Assembly (NCBI RefSeq): GCF_900636825.1 | Contig: NZ_LR134318.1 | Span: forward strand, 777,501-841,500 | Direction of reading: 5' to 3' | DNA: 64,000 nucleotides | Source: Pseudomonas fluorescens | GTDB lineage: Bacteria > Pseudomonadota > Gammaproteobacteria > Pseudomonadales > Pseudomonadaceae | Program-made: the position numbers and the translations under genes | The notes under the pieces: model-generated | What the model was told of the DNA's origin: nothing | Database searches by the model: none | Seen by the model: only the letters and a program-made list of their open reading frames with translations | In this document: positions 46,601 through 55,469 of the stretch, piece after piece | Position numbering within the stretch: position 1 is the stretch's first letter | How the letters are laid out: each line of letters opens with the position of its first letter

Positions 46601-48173
46601 GCGGCGCAGCGAAACCCTGCGCTTTTCGATTGGCATACAAACGCACGCTTCGCGATCCGATCAGCGCGAAATCATTGAGGCCCCCGCCCATCAAGTCGGC
46701 CAACTGCCCCTGAGGGTTCGAAAACTCCGTGGGAAATGCGTCGAGCGGGACGAAACCGGACCAGTCGCGGTCAGCTTGCAGCGACAGGAAACCGGTCAGT
46801 CCGGGTTTAACGATCAGCCAGTCCAGGCGTCCATTACCGGTCAGGTCGCACAATGACATTTGCCTGCGATCGGTCGAGAAGCTTGCGGGTAATCGCGGCA
46901 ATGAACGCCACTGATCGTAAGCCACTCCATCTGTTGTTCCCTTGACCCGGCGAGGCTCGCGGAAGTACCAGTCTTCTCCGGCACAGTGGAGAATGCCCGG
47001 CATGCCCTCGCCGTACAGGTCCAGCAGTTGATAATGCTGTCCGTCGTTGAGGCCATGCATCTGCTTGAGCGGTTGCCATTCTCGCGATGCGTCGGGGCAT
47101 TTGAATTCGCTGTAGCCGAATTCCACAGGCGGGCGACTGTCGATCCGGCCTGCATCGTCGAAGGCCTGGTCATGGGCGGCGCTGAGTTGATGGTAACCAA
47201 GGGCAGACAGGCGATATTCGAGGAGCAGACGCCTGACCAGCACCGCAGTACTGCCGATCTCTTCAGGAAAATGATGAAACATCAAGATCTGCCGGCACAG
47301 GTGTTTGGTCGCTGACTCGAAGCCGAAGGCAAAGCTCGCAAATGGATCGCTGCGTTGCGGCCACTCCTGTTGTTCAACGTCCGGTTTCTCGGTCAAGCTC
47401 GGACTGAATGCGCCGTAATCGAATAACAGCTCGAAATGCCACTGCACATCGGCAGCGCCTGTGGCCGTCCATGCATACAGACTCGCCTGTGCCTCGAAGT
47501 TGCCGTAGCGGATACGCCGCAAATAGCGTTGGCCGTGCCGCAGGTCATATTGGTAGAGAATGTGCTCGCCATGAGCGTTCACGCTTTCTTCCAGCAGCCA
47601 TTCACCCACTCGGTCTGATTGTTGCGGGTCGGCCCTTCGCGATGTGGGACTTTTTCCATACAAGTGAAGGCTGCCGTCGGTGCCGTGAACCAGCCAGAAG
47701 CCAACTTTGTCCCGCTCGCTACTCCAGTGTTCGATACGCTCGAACGTGGTTTCAATCCGTGGGAAGTGGCGCACGACGCTGTACTTCGTTTCCAGGCGCA
47801 AATCATTGTAAACATCGATTGGATGACTGATGGAGTGACCTTTCTCATCGCGCTCGGGTATCCAGAGATCACCTCCCGGCCCGACGATTTCATCGTTCTG
47901 GTCGTAGGCCGGTACGCCATTGCCGGTACGGCGTGCAACGGAGGGTAAGGAAATGTCCCAACCGATGCCGAAGATGCTGTTGCCGGCGTTGCTTGCATAG
48001 TTCAGCGCGAGGACAGGAGCAAAACCGCGGCCTGGCGAAATCGGCAGGGCGATCTCATAGCGAGCGGTCCCATGAGCACCGAGTTCTGTCAGGCCCTTGC
48101 CGATACTTTGAATGGCGCCTCCACCCTTGGGCAGCGTCGGGGCATTAACCGAAAGGGGCTTTTGCAGGGTCAT
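43695..48173 (-). CDS. Tc toxin B subunit (SpvB/TcaC-like)
   Basis: TcB caps the cocoon that carries the TcC effector and docks to the TcA pore. The start MTLQKPLSVNAPTLPKGGGA (48173) overlaps the stop of the upstream gene (ATGA) and gives 1492 residues; the frame opens a little earlier. The N-terminal SpvB domain is clear (IQSIGKGLTELGAHGTARYE, ISPGRGFAPVLALNYAS). A beta-propeller with FG-GAP-like segments follows (LRLADLDGSGAADLIYL), then the middle domains typical of TcaC (HRMRAFLPSSTKDSTVWSI). Confidence 0.93.
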   Translation of the reverse strand: MTLQKPLSVNAPTLPKGGGAIQSIGKGLTELGAHGTARYEIALPISPGRGFAPVLALNYASNAGNSIFGIGWDISLPSVARRTGNGVPAYDQNDEIVGPGGDLWIPERDEKGHSISHPIDVYNDLRLETKYSVVRHFPRIETTFERIEHWSSERDKVGFWLVHGTDGSLHLYGKSPTSRRADPQQSDRVGEWLLEESVNAHGEHILYQYDLRHGQRYLRRIRYGNFEAQASLYAWTATGAADVQWHFELLFDYGAFSPSLTEKPDVEQQEWPQRSDPFASFAFGFESATKHLCRQILMFHHFPEEIGSTAVLVRRLLLEYRLSALGYHQLSAAHDQAFDDAGRIDSRPPVEFGYSEFKCPDASREWQPLKQMHGLNDGQHYQLLDLYGEGMPGILHCAGEDWYFREPRRVKGTTDGVAYDQWRSLPRLPASFSTDRRQMSLCDLTGNGRLDWLIVKPGLTGFLSLQADRDWSGFVPLDAFPTEFSNPQGQLADLMGGGLNDFALIGSRSVRLYANRKAQGFAAPQDIAHCEEGEGLPVISNSSAELVAFSDVLGSGQQHLLRIRHDVIECWPNLGRGRFGKAIVLGSLNLPAEIFDASRLRLADLDGSGAADLIYLKEDEVLIFMNRGGDSYAPPVSLPWPKGTRYDALCQVSVADLQGIGCSSLIFSVNQGQTRHWRYDFVAQKPYLLTSTNNNMGVAEHVVYRSSAQEWLDEKEQLVGEQQTPICHVPFAMHLVSQQSRVDEISGNQLTQSLSYRQGYYDGIEREFRGFGLLLQTNRERDAKADAPFLTTPCLLKKWFHTGQSLDLSLRGHDTSDKKALMPGKTRLTRHASADGDQPIETVAAGSEAELARALIGRLLRTELFALDPTLDKQILYSVEQNRYAVRVLKDATPAERHMRLLPLLCESVSYQYEGFVDDPQVQHAFNLRHDAFGNITHSVSVRFARRLTTTDTPPFSDADEQQWWRDAHDPAQQFYYLSETCVELIHLQDNQGWRLGLPYRQRTNALRLPRHPLEGGLQTTDITTEKLLKRVSTATWEDSRVLVSMTVQRYQHSKTGKVLDDGVAHIEALVDHLESAELDETSLKAFDVLAKDHWPGKPKLEASGYHRMRAFLPSSTKDSTVWSIKSGFQNYAGLPGFYRAKTLQTHKSIGLTEITYDAYQCLPTRFKSPDDCTTEVTYNYRTFQPQRITDPNGNIEEGLFDGFGHLLASSFYRKQNQTLIGFSPVDEYRRPASSDAESIIKNPQAAIQKMASALFYQSCAWMGRLSTAARADAAWFKRCVANQDLLPDGHIRASARSRLTTAQSRDADEQKLYEELLASPRVPVRVLALSADRFADDETPRQIRMSLTDFDGFGRTLRHKQMVEPAPASAIKEPKPTSEEGTTDEPPVTHRWRVSGRVEYNNNGLAVRTYRPFFADQLDTINDGPASTTDHYDEHRYDALGRLIEVRMANSKNEVWRHRTMRHPWYTVEEDPNDTLGEVSPTAMSTTGGVA

Positions 48174-51100
48174 GATGCCGCTCCCGCCCGCGCCGTGTAG
48201 CAGACATGCACGATGATGTCGTTCAGCGAATCCAGCAGTTGTTTTTGCCCTTGCGGATTGGGGAAGGTCAGGCACCATTTGGAAATCGCGCCGGTGTACT
48301 CGAACGGAAGATAGCGTTCATCGTTGAAATTCAATGTAAACATGCCGCTGTCGTCGATACCGCCGGATAACGCAATCTGCTGGTTGACGCGAAGATCCTT
48401 GATGCTTTTCGGTGGGCTCGCTCTGTCCAGATGCACTTCGCTCGAAGTCTGGGTCAGTATGGCGCGGACGTTGTCATAAGGTCCGAGCACTGCCGGCAAG
48501 GAGATGCTGATGGTCTTGATACGGCGCAGATAATGCAGCTGACCCGCGTAGTCGCTCTCGAACATGCTATGGGTCATTTCGAACTCGCATTTCCCCGATT
48601 GCAGCTCAGTTTTGATCTCGTCCCACGTCTTGTTAGTCAGGCTGTTGGCGTCCTGTTGCTTGAGCGTGCGCAGCGACAAGGTCTTGCGAATCTCCAGATC
48701 GCGTTGATGACGCTGCACGTACCCGGCGTGCATTTGCAGCAAGTTCACTTTCAGTTGTTCTCCGGCGCCCAGGCCGCGGCAGGATGCGTTCCAGACATTG
48801 CGCTGAAAAAAAGACTTATCGAAATCAGCCATTTCGTACCGCCAGCAAGCCTCTGTTTCCCGGCACAGGGCGAGGGTGGCGTCATACGCTTGAAAGTACA
48901 GTGCACTGAATTGGCTGTTCAGCCATTGATACATTTGCGCCTGGCTGAAGCGCTTACCGAGAAAATCATGTACGGCGCGGGCCTGACTGAGGGTCGTTTC
49001 AGCCTGACGCAATTGCAGGCGGGTGCCTTTTTGAACCTGACTCAGATGTTGCAGCTGTTTGTCGATCTGAGAAATTTCGAGTTCGGCTTGCTCATGAGCG
49101 AGCAGCCAGTCTTCCCGGCGACGCTGAAACTGGGCGGATCGATCCAGTTGCCCGGCCTGTGTTCGGGCGTTCGTGGCGCAAACCTGCATGAGCGCGCTGG
49201 CGGCGTGGGCGGCGCCTTCGAGTCGACTGCCGCCAAAGCTTGTACCGATGATGTTGGGCAGCAACATGATGCCTCCCGCAACCACTTGAGAGGACGAAGC
49301 CAGTTTTTCGAAGGTGCCGCTTTGCAGATGCAATTCACCTGCGGCCGATTCGTTAGCGCTGACGTCCTGATCGAGCAGTTGCCGGTAATGCTCCAGACGT
49401 TTTTGCACGATGGCTTTACCAGCCTGCAGTGCTTCCCGGTTCGCACTGTCGGCTTGTAACGCCTGGGTGTGCAGTTCAACTGTGGTTGTCGCCAGACGCC
49501 ACAACTGCTCTTGCTGCATTTCCTGCAGATGAGCCTGCTCCCTGCGTTCAATCAGTGATAGCAACAGATTCCCGGACTGAATGACGGCTTCCACCGCATG
49601 CAGCGCTTGGGCGTACATGGCACTGAAGCGATAGTGCGGGATTTGCACCTCTTGTCGGGTGCTCGTGCTAGTGAGCGTGTTGGTATAGGCGCGCGCCTGG
49701 AGCAATTCGCGCGGGTTGGCGGCCGGAGCATGCAGCGGTATGTGCAGAGGTCGTCCGGCGATGTCGAGGTGATGCCGCAGGTTATGCAAACGACTCTCGA
49801 CGATATCCCAACGCTTGAGCAAATGCGGATGAAAGGGCATCCGCCAACGCGGATTATCGACAGTGCAGCAAAACACGCTGCTGCTGTTTTCAGCCGACGC
49901 AATGGCAGTGCTGGATGCGCTGTCCACAAGCGGTTCAAGGCGGCGCAGCTTCTTGTTGCTAGCCTCACTGAGCCTTCGCAGCGATATCGGCGTCCATTGA
50001 TCGATCAACTCGATGGCCGGCCGCTGCCCGAGCAGCTCGAGCGTTTGCATGTACCAAAGCTTGGCCTGGGCGAGACTTCCGGATGTGCGTTCCCGAAAAG
50101 CTGCGTCGCCTCGATTGATCAGAATGTCCACATACAGGAAATACAGCGCCTTGCGGAAATGTACGGGCTGGATGAGGGCGATCTGATGGGGATCGTGCGG
50201 AGCTTGATCCATAAAGGCGATGGGAGCATCGCTATCGAGAAGTGGCGTCGCGCCCCAGTAACCGGTCGTTCTGTCTCGCGGCGAAAAAACGTGATTCAGC
50301 CATTGCTGCGCCGCGTCGTATTGCTCTTCAACGTTCAGGCGATGCGCGACCAACCATGGCAGGTAAAGAAACAACTCTGTGAAGTAACGGCCAAACGGTC
50401 CATGAAAGTCGAGATTCTGCGCTGACTCGCCTTCTACGGCAGGTTCCGGCAGACGTTGAGTCTCTATGGAAAAAAGCTCGTCGAGGCTGTTCTCGGTACG
50501 TTTGATCAGTTCGGCGGCAAATGCCGTCGTCACTCTGATCGACTGACGTTGACTCTGTTTGTCGTCACTGCTGGCGATTGAAGAGCCGGAGAAGTCGATG
50601 AATTGCGCAAGGTCGGGATTTGATATGGTTTTGATGACCGGTGGCGTTTTCTTCTCAGTGATATCGACGACCTCTATGGATCTGCCGATGAACAAAGGGG
50701 AGCCGTTGCCGGGAGTTACATTGAACCCATAATGAATGAATGTTTTTGTCGAGACTAAATCCGGCGCTTTCCACGTGTAGTCAAAACTGCTTTGTGGCAA
50801 CGGGGACAGTCCGACAGTTTTTTTGATTTCTGTGAAATGTGTGGACGTTGCAGTCGAGGATTCAGCGACGACGAACTCTACTTTCAGCTTGTGAGTCAGG
50901 GAAAACGACTCAGGCCTGGAGCTTTCAATCCTGTCTTGACGGTTGCCACCGAATATTTTTACTTCCACTGTAATACTGCGGGCGGGATTTTCGGCTGCGT
51001 TGATCAACTCCTTCAAAGCGTCGGTGGAAATGAGTTTTGTATCAAGCTCCCCGCTGGTCTCATGGGTAAAGTTCAGCGCATTGATTCGATCCTTGAGTGC

Positions 51101-52720
51101 AAAATTCAGGTTGGACGCTCGGATCCAGGTGGTGAGTTCGGGCTGGCTGATTTCCAGGATATACAAGTGGGTAGGGACGAGTTTCGGATGTGTCAGGGTC
51201 GATCCACTGCGCAAAGGCATATATGGATGGCTTGACAGTTCACTGGCAAACACCAGCGTCATGTCCGCGCTGCCAAATTTGAAACTGAGTGTTCGTGTTG
51301 GCCCACCCAACAGATCCTCGGCAATCTCACTGGGTTGGAAGGGGAGCGTCAGGGTTTCGTCTTGCCACTTTTCGTGCGGCTGAAGGATCAGGCTTTGCAG
51401 CCTTCGGATTTGTGGTGATATCGAGGGCGAGTGATAGATCGGGTTGTGTATCAGCTTGAATTTCTTCGGTATATGCATCCTGTGTTGGAAGGGTCGTGGC
51501 TCGATCGTTTTGAGAAGTTTTTCCGTTTGGTCGGCCAGTAAAAGGTTGCGGTTAAACGGTAACCCGGCATCGTTCTGACAGTCGTCGAGTTCGATGTAGA
51601 GGTTTCTATCCATGAACACGTTTTTGCAAAAAGTGGGCGCCTTGCTATCGTCAGCGGACGCTTTGACCTGCAAGGAAATGAACAGGAAGTCCTGGTCTTT
51701 ACTCTTGTGATTGATTGCGATGGTGCCGACTCTTTTCTTGAGCGACGCCACTGACGCACTCGCAGCACTGTCCGCTTCGATATGATCTTGGATGGGGGTT
51801 TGTACGGCACTCCAATGGCCATCATGCCTGCGAAAGCTGAAGTTCAGACGTAGTAGCGAATGACGGTTTGTTGCTGCTGCGGTTTCAGTTAGTGCTGCCT
51901 GGTCAACTCCCCGATTTTGAGTGATCAGCTCAGCCCAAATGATAAACAGACGGTTGTTGAACCATACCGGTCGGATGGTGTGTTCAATTGCGTTGTCAGA
52001 AACCGGGATGTCGGCTTTCTGCCATTGCGACCATGCGTGCGCAGCGGGTTGATCCAGTTTCGCCTGAACGGCGGTTAAACCCGGAGATGGCGTGATAACG
52101 GGCCGCGCAGCCATATCCAGCGAGCACCAGAAATAGCTGTTTTCCGAGCGGGACTTGCCAAGCAGGTAATAAGTACTTTCGGCAAAATCCTCGCTGTCGA
52201 TATAGCCGTTGAGGATATTCAGGTTGGTAATGACTTCGAGTCGCGTGAGGTAGGCAAGTACCGAGACCCGCACTGCGTCGGTTTGAATCCGGTTCTGGCT
52301 GAGGTCGCTTTCCAGTTGGCGAAAGTTATCGCTCTTGAAGGTTCTCAGTTCCGGATCAAGATACGACGAAGGAAAGCAGAGCAGGCGCTGAAAAGCAGAC
52401 CATGTCGAATATTGGCTCAAAGCCTCGTGCCATGTCCGGGTGCGCTCAGGCATCGATGTCACTTTTTCGTAGCCGGGTTCCAGATTCATGAGAATACGGT
52501 TGATGTACTTTTGCAGGCTGGCGATTGCACAAGCCACTGTCGTAGTGGGTACGTCCTGACTGACCAGCACATCCAGCAACCAGTAATCGTAGAGATCTTG
52601 AGCGCTCTTGATGCCGATGTTCCGGGTGGCATCGTTGTTCGGTATTACGTGGTGCAGGAAGTAAGCGAGCATGGCATCGCGTCGGCTTTCATCCAGCTGC
52701 TTCTTGAGTTCAACGGTCAT
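48170..52720 (-). CDS. Tc toxin A subunit, C-terminal half (TcaB-like)
   Basis: This 1516-residue protein would form the pore and linker half of a split TcA. The start MTVELKKQLDESRR (52720) has AAGGAC upstream; an earlier ATG at 52765 overlaps the preceding gene. Regions seen are an N-terminal alpha-helical part, neuraminidase-like and receptor-binding beta regions in the middle (RPVWFNNRLFIIWAELITQN), and the C-terminal pore region. The latter has HAPAANPRELLQARAYTNTL, then a long coiled-coil stretch (LRQAETTLSQARAVHDFLGK), and SISLPAVLGPYDNVRAILTQ, a TcA hallmark. Confidence 0.92.
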   Translation of the reverse strand: MTVELKKQLDESRRDAMLAYFLHHVIPNNDATRNIGIKSAQDLYDYWLLDVLVSQDVPTTTVACAIASLQKYINRILMNLEPGYEKVTSMPERTRTWHEALSQYSTWSAFQRLLCFPSSYLDPELRTFKSDNFRQLESDLSQNRIQTDAVRVSVLAYLTRLEVITNLNILNGYIDSEDFAESTYYLLGKSRSENSYFWCSLDMAARPVITPSPGLTAVQAKLDQPAAHAWSQWQKADIPVSDNAIEHTIRPVWFNNRLFIIWAELITQNRGVDQAALTETAAATNRHSLLRLNFSFRRHDGHWSAVQTPIQDHIEADSAASASVASLKKRVGTIAINHKSKDQDFLFISLQVKASADDSKAPTFCKNVFMDRNLYIELDDCQNDAGLPFNRNLLLADQTEKLLKTIEPRPFQHRMHIPKKFKLIHNPIYHSPSISPQIRRLQSLILQPHEKWQDETLTLPFQPSEIAEDLLGGPTRTLSFKFGSADMTLVFASELSSHPYMPLRSGSTLTHPKLVPTHLYILEISQPELTTWIRASNLNFALKDRINALNFTHETSGELDTKLISTDALKELINAAENPARSITVEVKIFGGNRQDRIESSRPESFSLTHKLKVEFVVAESSTATSTHFTEIKKTVGLSPLPQSSFDYTWKAPDLVSTKTFIHYGFNVTPGNGSPLFIGRSIEVVDITEKKTPPVIKTISNPDLAQFIDFSGSSIASSDDKQSQRQSIRVTTAFAAELIKRTENSLDELFSIETQRLPEPAVEGESAQNLDFHGPFGRYFTELFLYLPWLVAHRLNVEEQYDAAQQWLNHVFSPRDRTTGYWGATPLLDSDAPIAFMDQAPHDPHQIALIQPVHFRKALYFLYVDILINRGDAAFRERTSGSLAQAKLWYMQTLELLGQRPAIELIDQWTPISLRRLSEASNKKLRRLEPLVDSASSTAIASAENSSSVFCCTVDNPRWRMPFHPHLLKRWDIVESRLHNLRHHLDIAGRPLHIPLHAPAANPRELLQARAYTNTLTSTSTRQEVQIPHYRFSAMYAQALHAVEAVIQSGNLLLSLIERREQAHLQEMQQEQLWRLATTTVELHTQALQADSANREALQAGKAIVQKRLEHYRQLLDQDVSANESAAGELHLQSGTFEKLASSSQVVAGGIMLLPNIIGTSFGGSRLEGAAHAASALMQVCATNARTQAGQLDRSAQFQRRREDWLLAHEQAELEISQIDKQLQHLSQVQKGTRLQLRQAETTLSQARAVHDFLGKRFSQAQMYQWLNSQFSALYFQAYDATLALCRETEACWRYEMADFDKSFFQRNVWNASCRGLGAGEQLKVNLLQMHAGYVQRHQRDLEIRKTLSLRTLKQQDANSLTNKTWDEIKTELQSGKCEFEMTHSMFESDYAGQLHYLRRIKTISISLPAVLGPYDNVRAILTQTSSEVHLDRASPPKSIKDLRVNQQIALSGGIDDSGMFTLNFNDERYLPFEYTGAISKWCLTFPNPQGQKQLLDSLNDIIVHVCYTARAGAAS

Positions 52721-52748
52721 ATTCGGTCCTTGAATATCGAGCAGAATC

Positions 52749-55301
52749 TCAGTGGCGGGCAGCAATCAATGCAGTGCTCACTGTTTGCCAATCCGTGGCA
52801 GGGCTTTCACCGGTCAATTGGCTGGCTTTGATCAGGTTTGCTGCCGATAGACCAGTGCTCTGGCAACACGCCTGGCAACGCATGATCCAGTCCACTCCCG
52901 CCATCGTCGTCACTTCCAGACCTCCCGAGGCTTTTATCAGTGCCGATACTTCATCCGCGCTCCAGTCGAGCAACGTTGCCAACATCTGATTGAATTCCGA
53001 GACTTCAAGGCGTTCGTCTACTTGTTGAGCGAGCTGAAGGTAATGCAGCAAATGCTCTTCCGTATTGCCGTTGGCGTGGGCCAAACGCCGGAAGCTATCG
53101 AGCAGATAAAAGTTTTGCAGGGTCAGCTCGGCCTGGCTGTCGGACGCCAGCCAGGCAGGGTTCTCAAGCAACAGTGCGAGTGTGCGATCGCTAAGGTGCA
53201 GGTCACGGCAGGCAATGGCCGCGCAAAGAATCCTGGTCAGCCAATCCGGCATGGCATGAGAGGGCGAGGACTCAAGATTTCGCCAGACCTGCGCATTGGT
53301 CGTAGCGGCCAGTTTCAGCGCGCTGGGCAGATACGGTGCAGGCAGTTCTGTCATCTCATGGAAAAAATTCTCCAGCAACCGAGCCTTTTGCTCGGGATCA
53401 GCGCTGGCTTGGCTATGGATTGCGCGCAGTCGATCCTGTAACGCCTTATCGAAAGGCCAGTCATCCGGCTGGGGCACCAGCACTTTTTGCACGGATGCGA
53501 TGTCATGCCGGGTGTGTTTGAACCACTCGACAGCCCAGTCAATTGCCATCAACACATCCAGGATGTCGAGATTTGCCTCGGGCGTCGCCGACAGTGTTCC
53601 GCGCGCCAGCAGCTCACAAAAATCGTCGCCTCCCAAAAGCCTCGCCAGCGCTGTGCACTGCCTCGTGGACAAGCCGAACATTCTGGCAATTCTGGTTTGC
53701 CGATAGAGTGACGAAATCCTTGGCAGGTCCTGGTTGAGCTGCGCAAAGTAAGCCCGGCTCTGTTGTATCAACGTAGACAGCTCGTCTGGCGTCAAAGCGA
53801 GGCCTGCACTCAGTTGGCTGAGGATCTGCTGCGAATCGGCATCCTTGCTCTCCAGCGACCTGGATGAAAGCTGCAGCGGATTGAGAAATGTCCCGCTACG
53901 GTTGAATACCTGCTCGAACAACGGGGTTTGTTCACCGCAGGCCTGGGTCGGCATATCGTGTAAAAATGCCGCGAATTCTTGCGCAGTGATGATGTAACGC
54001 TGCGTCAGGTAGCGAAACACGCCCAGGGTGCGCAAGGTGTTCTGGTTGAGCTCCTGCGAACTGTTGCTCTCCGAGCGCATGGCACTGACGATCAAGGTGT
54101 CGAGTTCGGCGAAGTGAAGCCCCGTCCAGCGTTGCAGACGAATCATTCTTTGCAGACGATCCAGGCGATTCTTGCTCGCGCCGTTCAATTGCAATTTCCC
54201 GTCTTGGCCTTTAGCGATCGTCAGGTGAGGGTTAGATGTATTGCCGTTGATGTACGCCGTGCCACAAGTAACCGCAGCACCTGATTCATTCAGCGATGGA
54301 GCGGGATGGTATTTGCCCCGGGCCAGCAGTTGATCGAGCTGGTCACTCGTAAGACCGACGTTGGCTTTGAAAATCCTTACTTCTTTCAGGCTTTCGAGCG
54401 AAGTGATGCCGTATGACTTTTTTAGCGAGGCATAGTCGTCTTCGGTAGCGAGTGGGCTGGTCAATATTTTTTGTTGTTCGGGACTCAAGTCACTGAGCAT
54501 CGTTTGCGCATGCAACCGCGACTTTGCTGCCTGCGCGTGGTTCGTTTTCTCCGAAAAGGGCAGGGTTGGACTGATCATCCAGTTGAGCGCCGCCAACGCG
54601 GGCTTATCCGGGCCTAATGCGGCCAGGCACTGCTGGTGATGGACGTCATAGGGCAGCGAGAAAGGGTAATGTGCATTGGCTAACGCCTGATAGACGCTGA
54701 TCTTTCCAGCGTGATTGTTCAGGTGCGTTTCAATGTTTTTGCTCAGCACATCATTGATGATGTTCAGCATTGGCTGGGCGACGAAAGCGCTCTGATGATC
54801 CACCATCAGGGCCTGGATATCCGGACGGCGTTGATCCAGCGTGATTATCTCTGATTCCGTGGAGGTACTCTCCAGTTGCCTGGCAAACAGATAAAGGGCA
54901 TTCAGATAGGCAACGGGTGAGTCGATGGCGGCGATATCGTCTTCGTTACAGAATTGCTTCCAGTTTTCCTTGAACAGGTTCTGGTAGGTCGCCGAGGTCG
55001 TGCTGACAGCAGTACTGCGTCGCCCGCGACCCTTCACATTGCGCGATGAAATCTGCTGCTCTCGATACAGACGGTCGATTTGCCATGCGTGATCACGGGC
55101 GCGGTCATAAATTCGCGCGGCATCATCAGCGGTGTAGAGCACGCACTCGCGGACGAACTGCACTTTGTCCCGACGCATGATGTCGAAGACCGAGGTTATT
55201 TTCAGATCGTGCATCGCCGTTTCGAAATCGTTTCTGGCGTCTTGCGAACCGCCTGTGAAATCAATCAGCCGCGGCAGGTGTGATGCTTTCAAAACGTCCA
55301 T
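52749..55301 (-). CDS. Tc toxin A subunit, N-terminal half (TcaA-like)
   Basis: The 850-residue protein is the other half of the split TcA. It begins MDVLKASHLPRLIDFTGGS with AACAGGAGA about 10 bases before the ATG; an alternative start at 55340 has no ribosome site. The N-terminal part has the VRP1/SpvA-type pattern (PVAYLNALYLFARQLESTST, LDQRRPDIQALMVDHQSAF). The rest is the alpha-helical shell region (LTPDELSTLIQQSRAYFAQL). It is the first gene of the four-gene toxin operon. Confidence 0.91.
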   Translation of the reverse strand: MDVLKASHLPRLIDFTGGSQDARNDFETAMHDLKITSVFDIMRRDKVQFVRECVLYTADDAARIYDRARDHAWQIDRLYREQQISSRNVKGRGRRSTAVSTTSATYQNLFKENWKQFCNEDDIAAIDSPVAYLNALYLFARQLESTSTESEIITLDQRRPDIQALMVDHQSAFVAQPMLNIINDVLSKNIETHLNNHAGKISVYQALANAHYPFSLPYDVHHQQCLAALGPDKPALAALNWMISPTLPFSEKTNHAQAAKSRLHAQTMLSDLSPEQQKILTSPLATEDDYASLKKSYGITSLESLKEVRIFKANVGLTSDQLDQLLARGKYHPAPSLNESGAAVTCGTAYINGNTSNPHLTIAKGQDGKLQLNGASKNRLDRLQRMIRLQRWTGLHFAELDTLIVSAMRSESNSSQELNQNTLRTLGVFRYLTQRYIITAQEFAAFLHDMPTQACGEQTPLFEQVFNRSGTFLNPLQLSSRSLESKDADSQQILSQLSAGLALTPDELSTLIQQSRAYFAQLNQDLPRISSLYRQTRIARMFGLSTRQCTALARLLGGDDFCELLARGTLSATPEANLDILDVLMAIDWAVEWFKHTRHDIASVQKVLVPQPDDWPFDKALQDRLRAIHSQASADPEQKARLLENFFHEMTELPAPYLPSALKLAATTNAQVWRNLESSPSHAMPDWLTRILCAAIACRDLHLSDRTLALLLENPAWLASDSQAELTLQNFYLLDSFRRLAHANGNTEEHLLHYLQLAQQVDERLEVSEFNQMLATLLDWSADEVSALIKASGGLEVTTMAGVDWIMRCQACCQSTGLSAANLIKASQLTGESPATDWQTVSTALIAARH

Positions 55302-55421
55302 GTCTTGCCAATCTCCTGTTGTTGGGCAGGAGACGATCATAGAGACAGATGGCGAAGCGAGGCGGTAGGAGGACGGCTTGATTCGTGTGCGAAACGTCGA
55401 CTTGTTGGCGGGTCAACGCAA

Positions 55422-55439
55422 TCGCGGGCGAACCCGCGA
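55422..55439 (-). terminator. Strong hairpin after the chemoreceptor gene
   Basis: TCGCGGG-TTCG-CCCGCGA (minus strand) is a perfect 7-bp stem with a UUCG tetraloop, 31 bases after the stop at 55470. No T-run follows, so termination is probable but not certain. Confidence 0.5.
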
Positions 55440-55469
55440 CTGGTTTGTTGTTTCAGTGCTGAATGAAGA

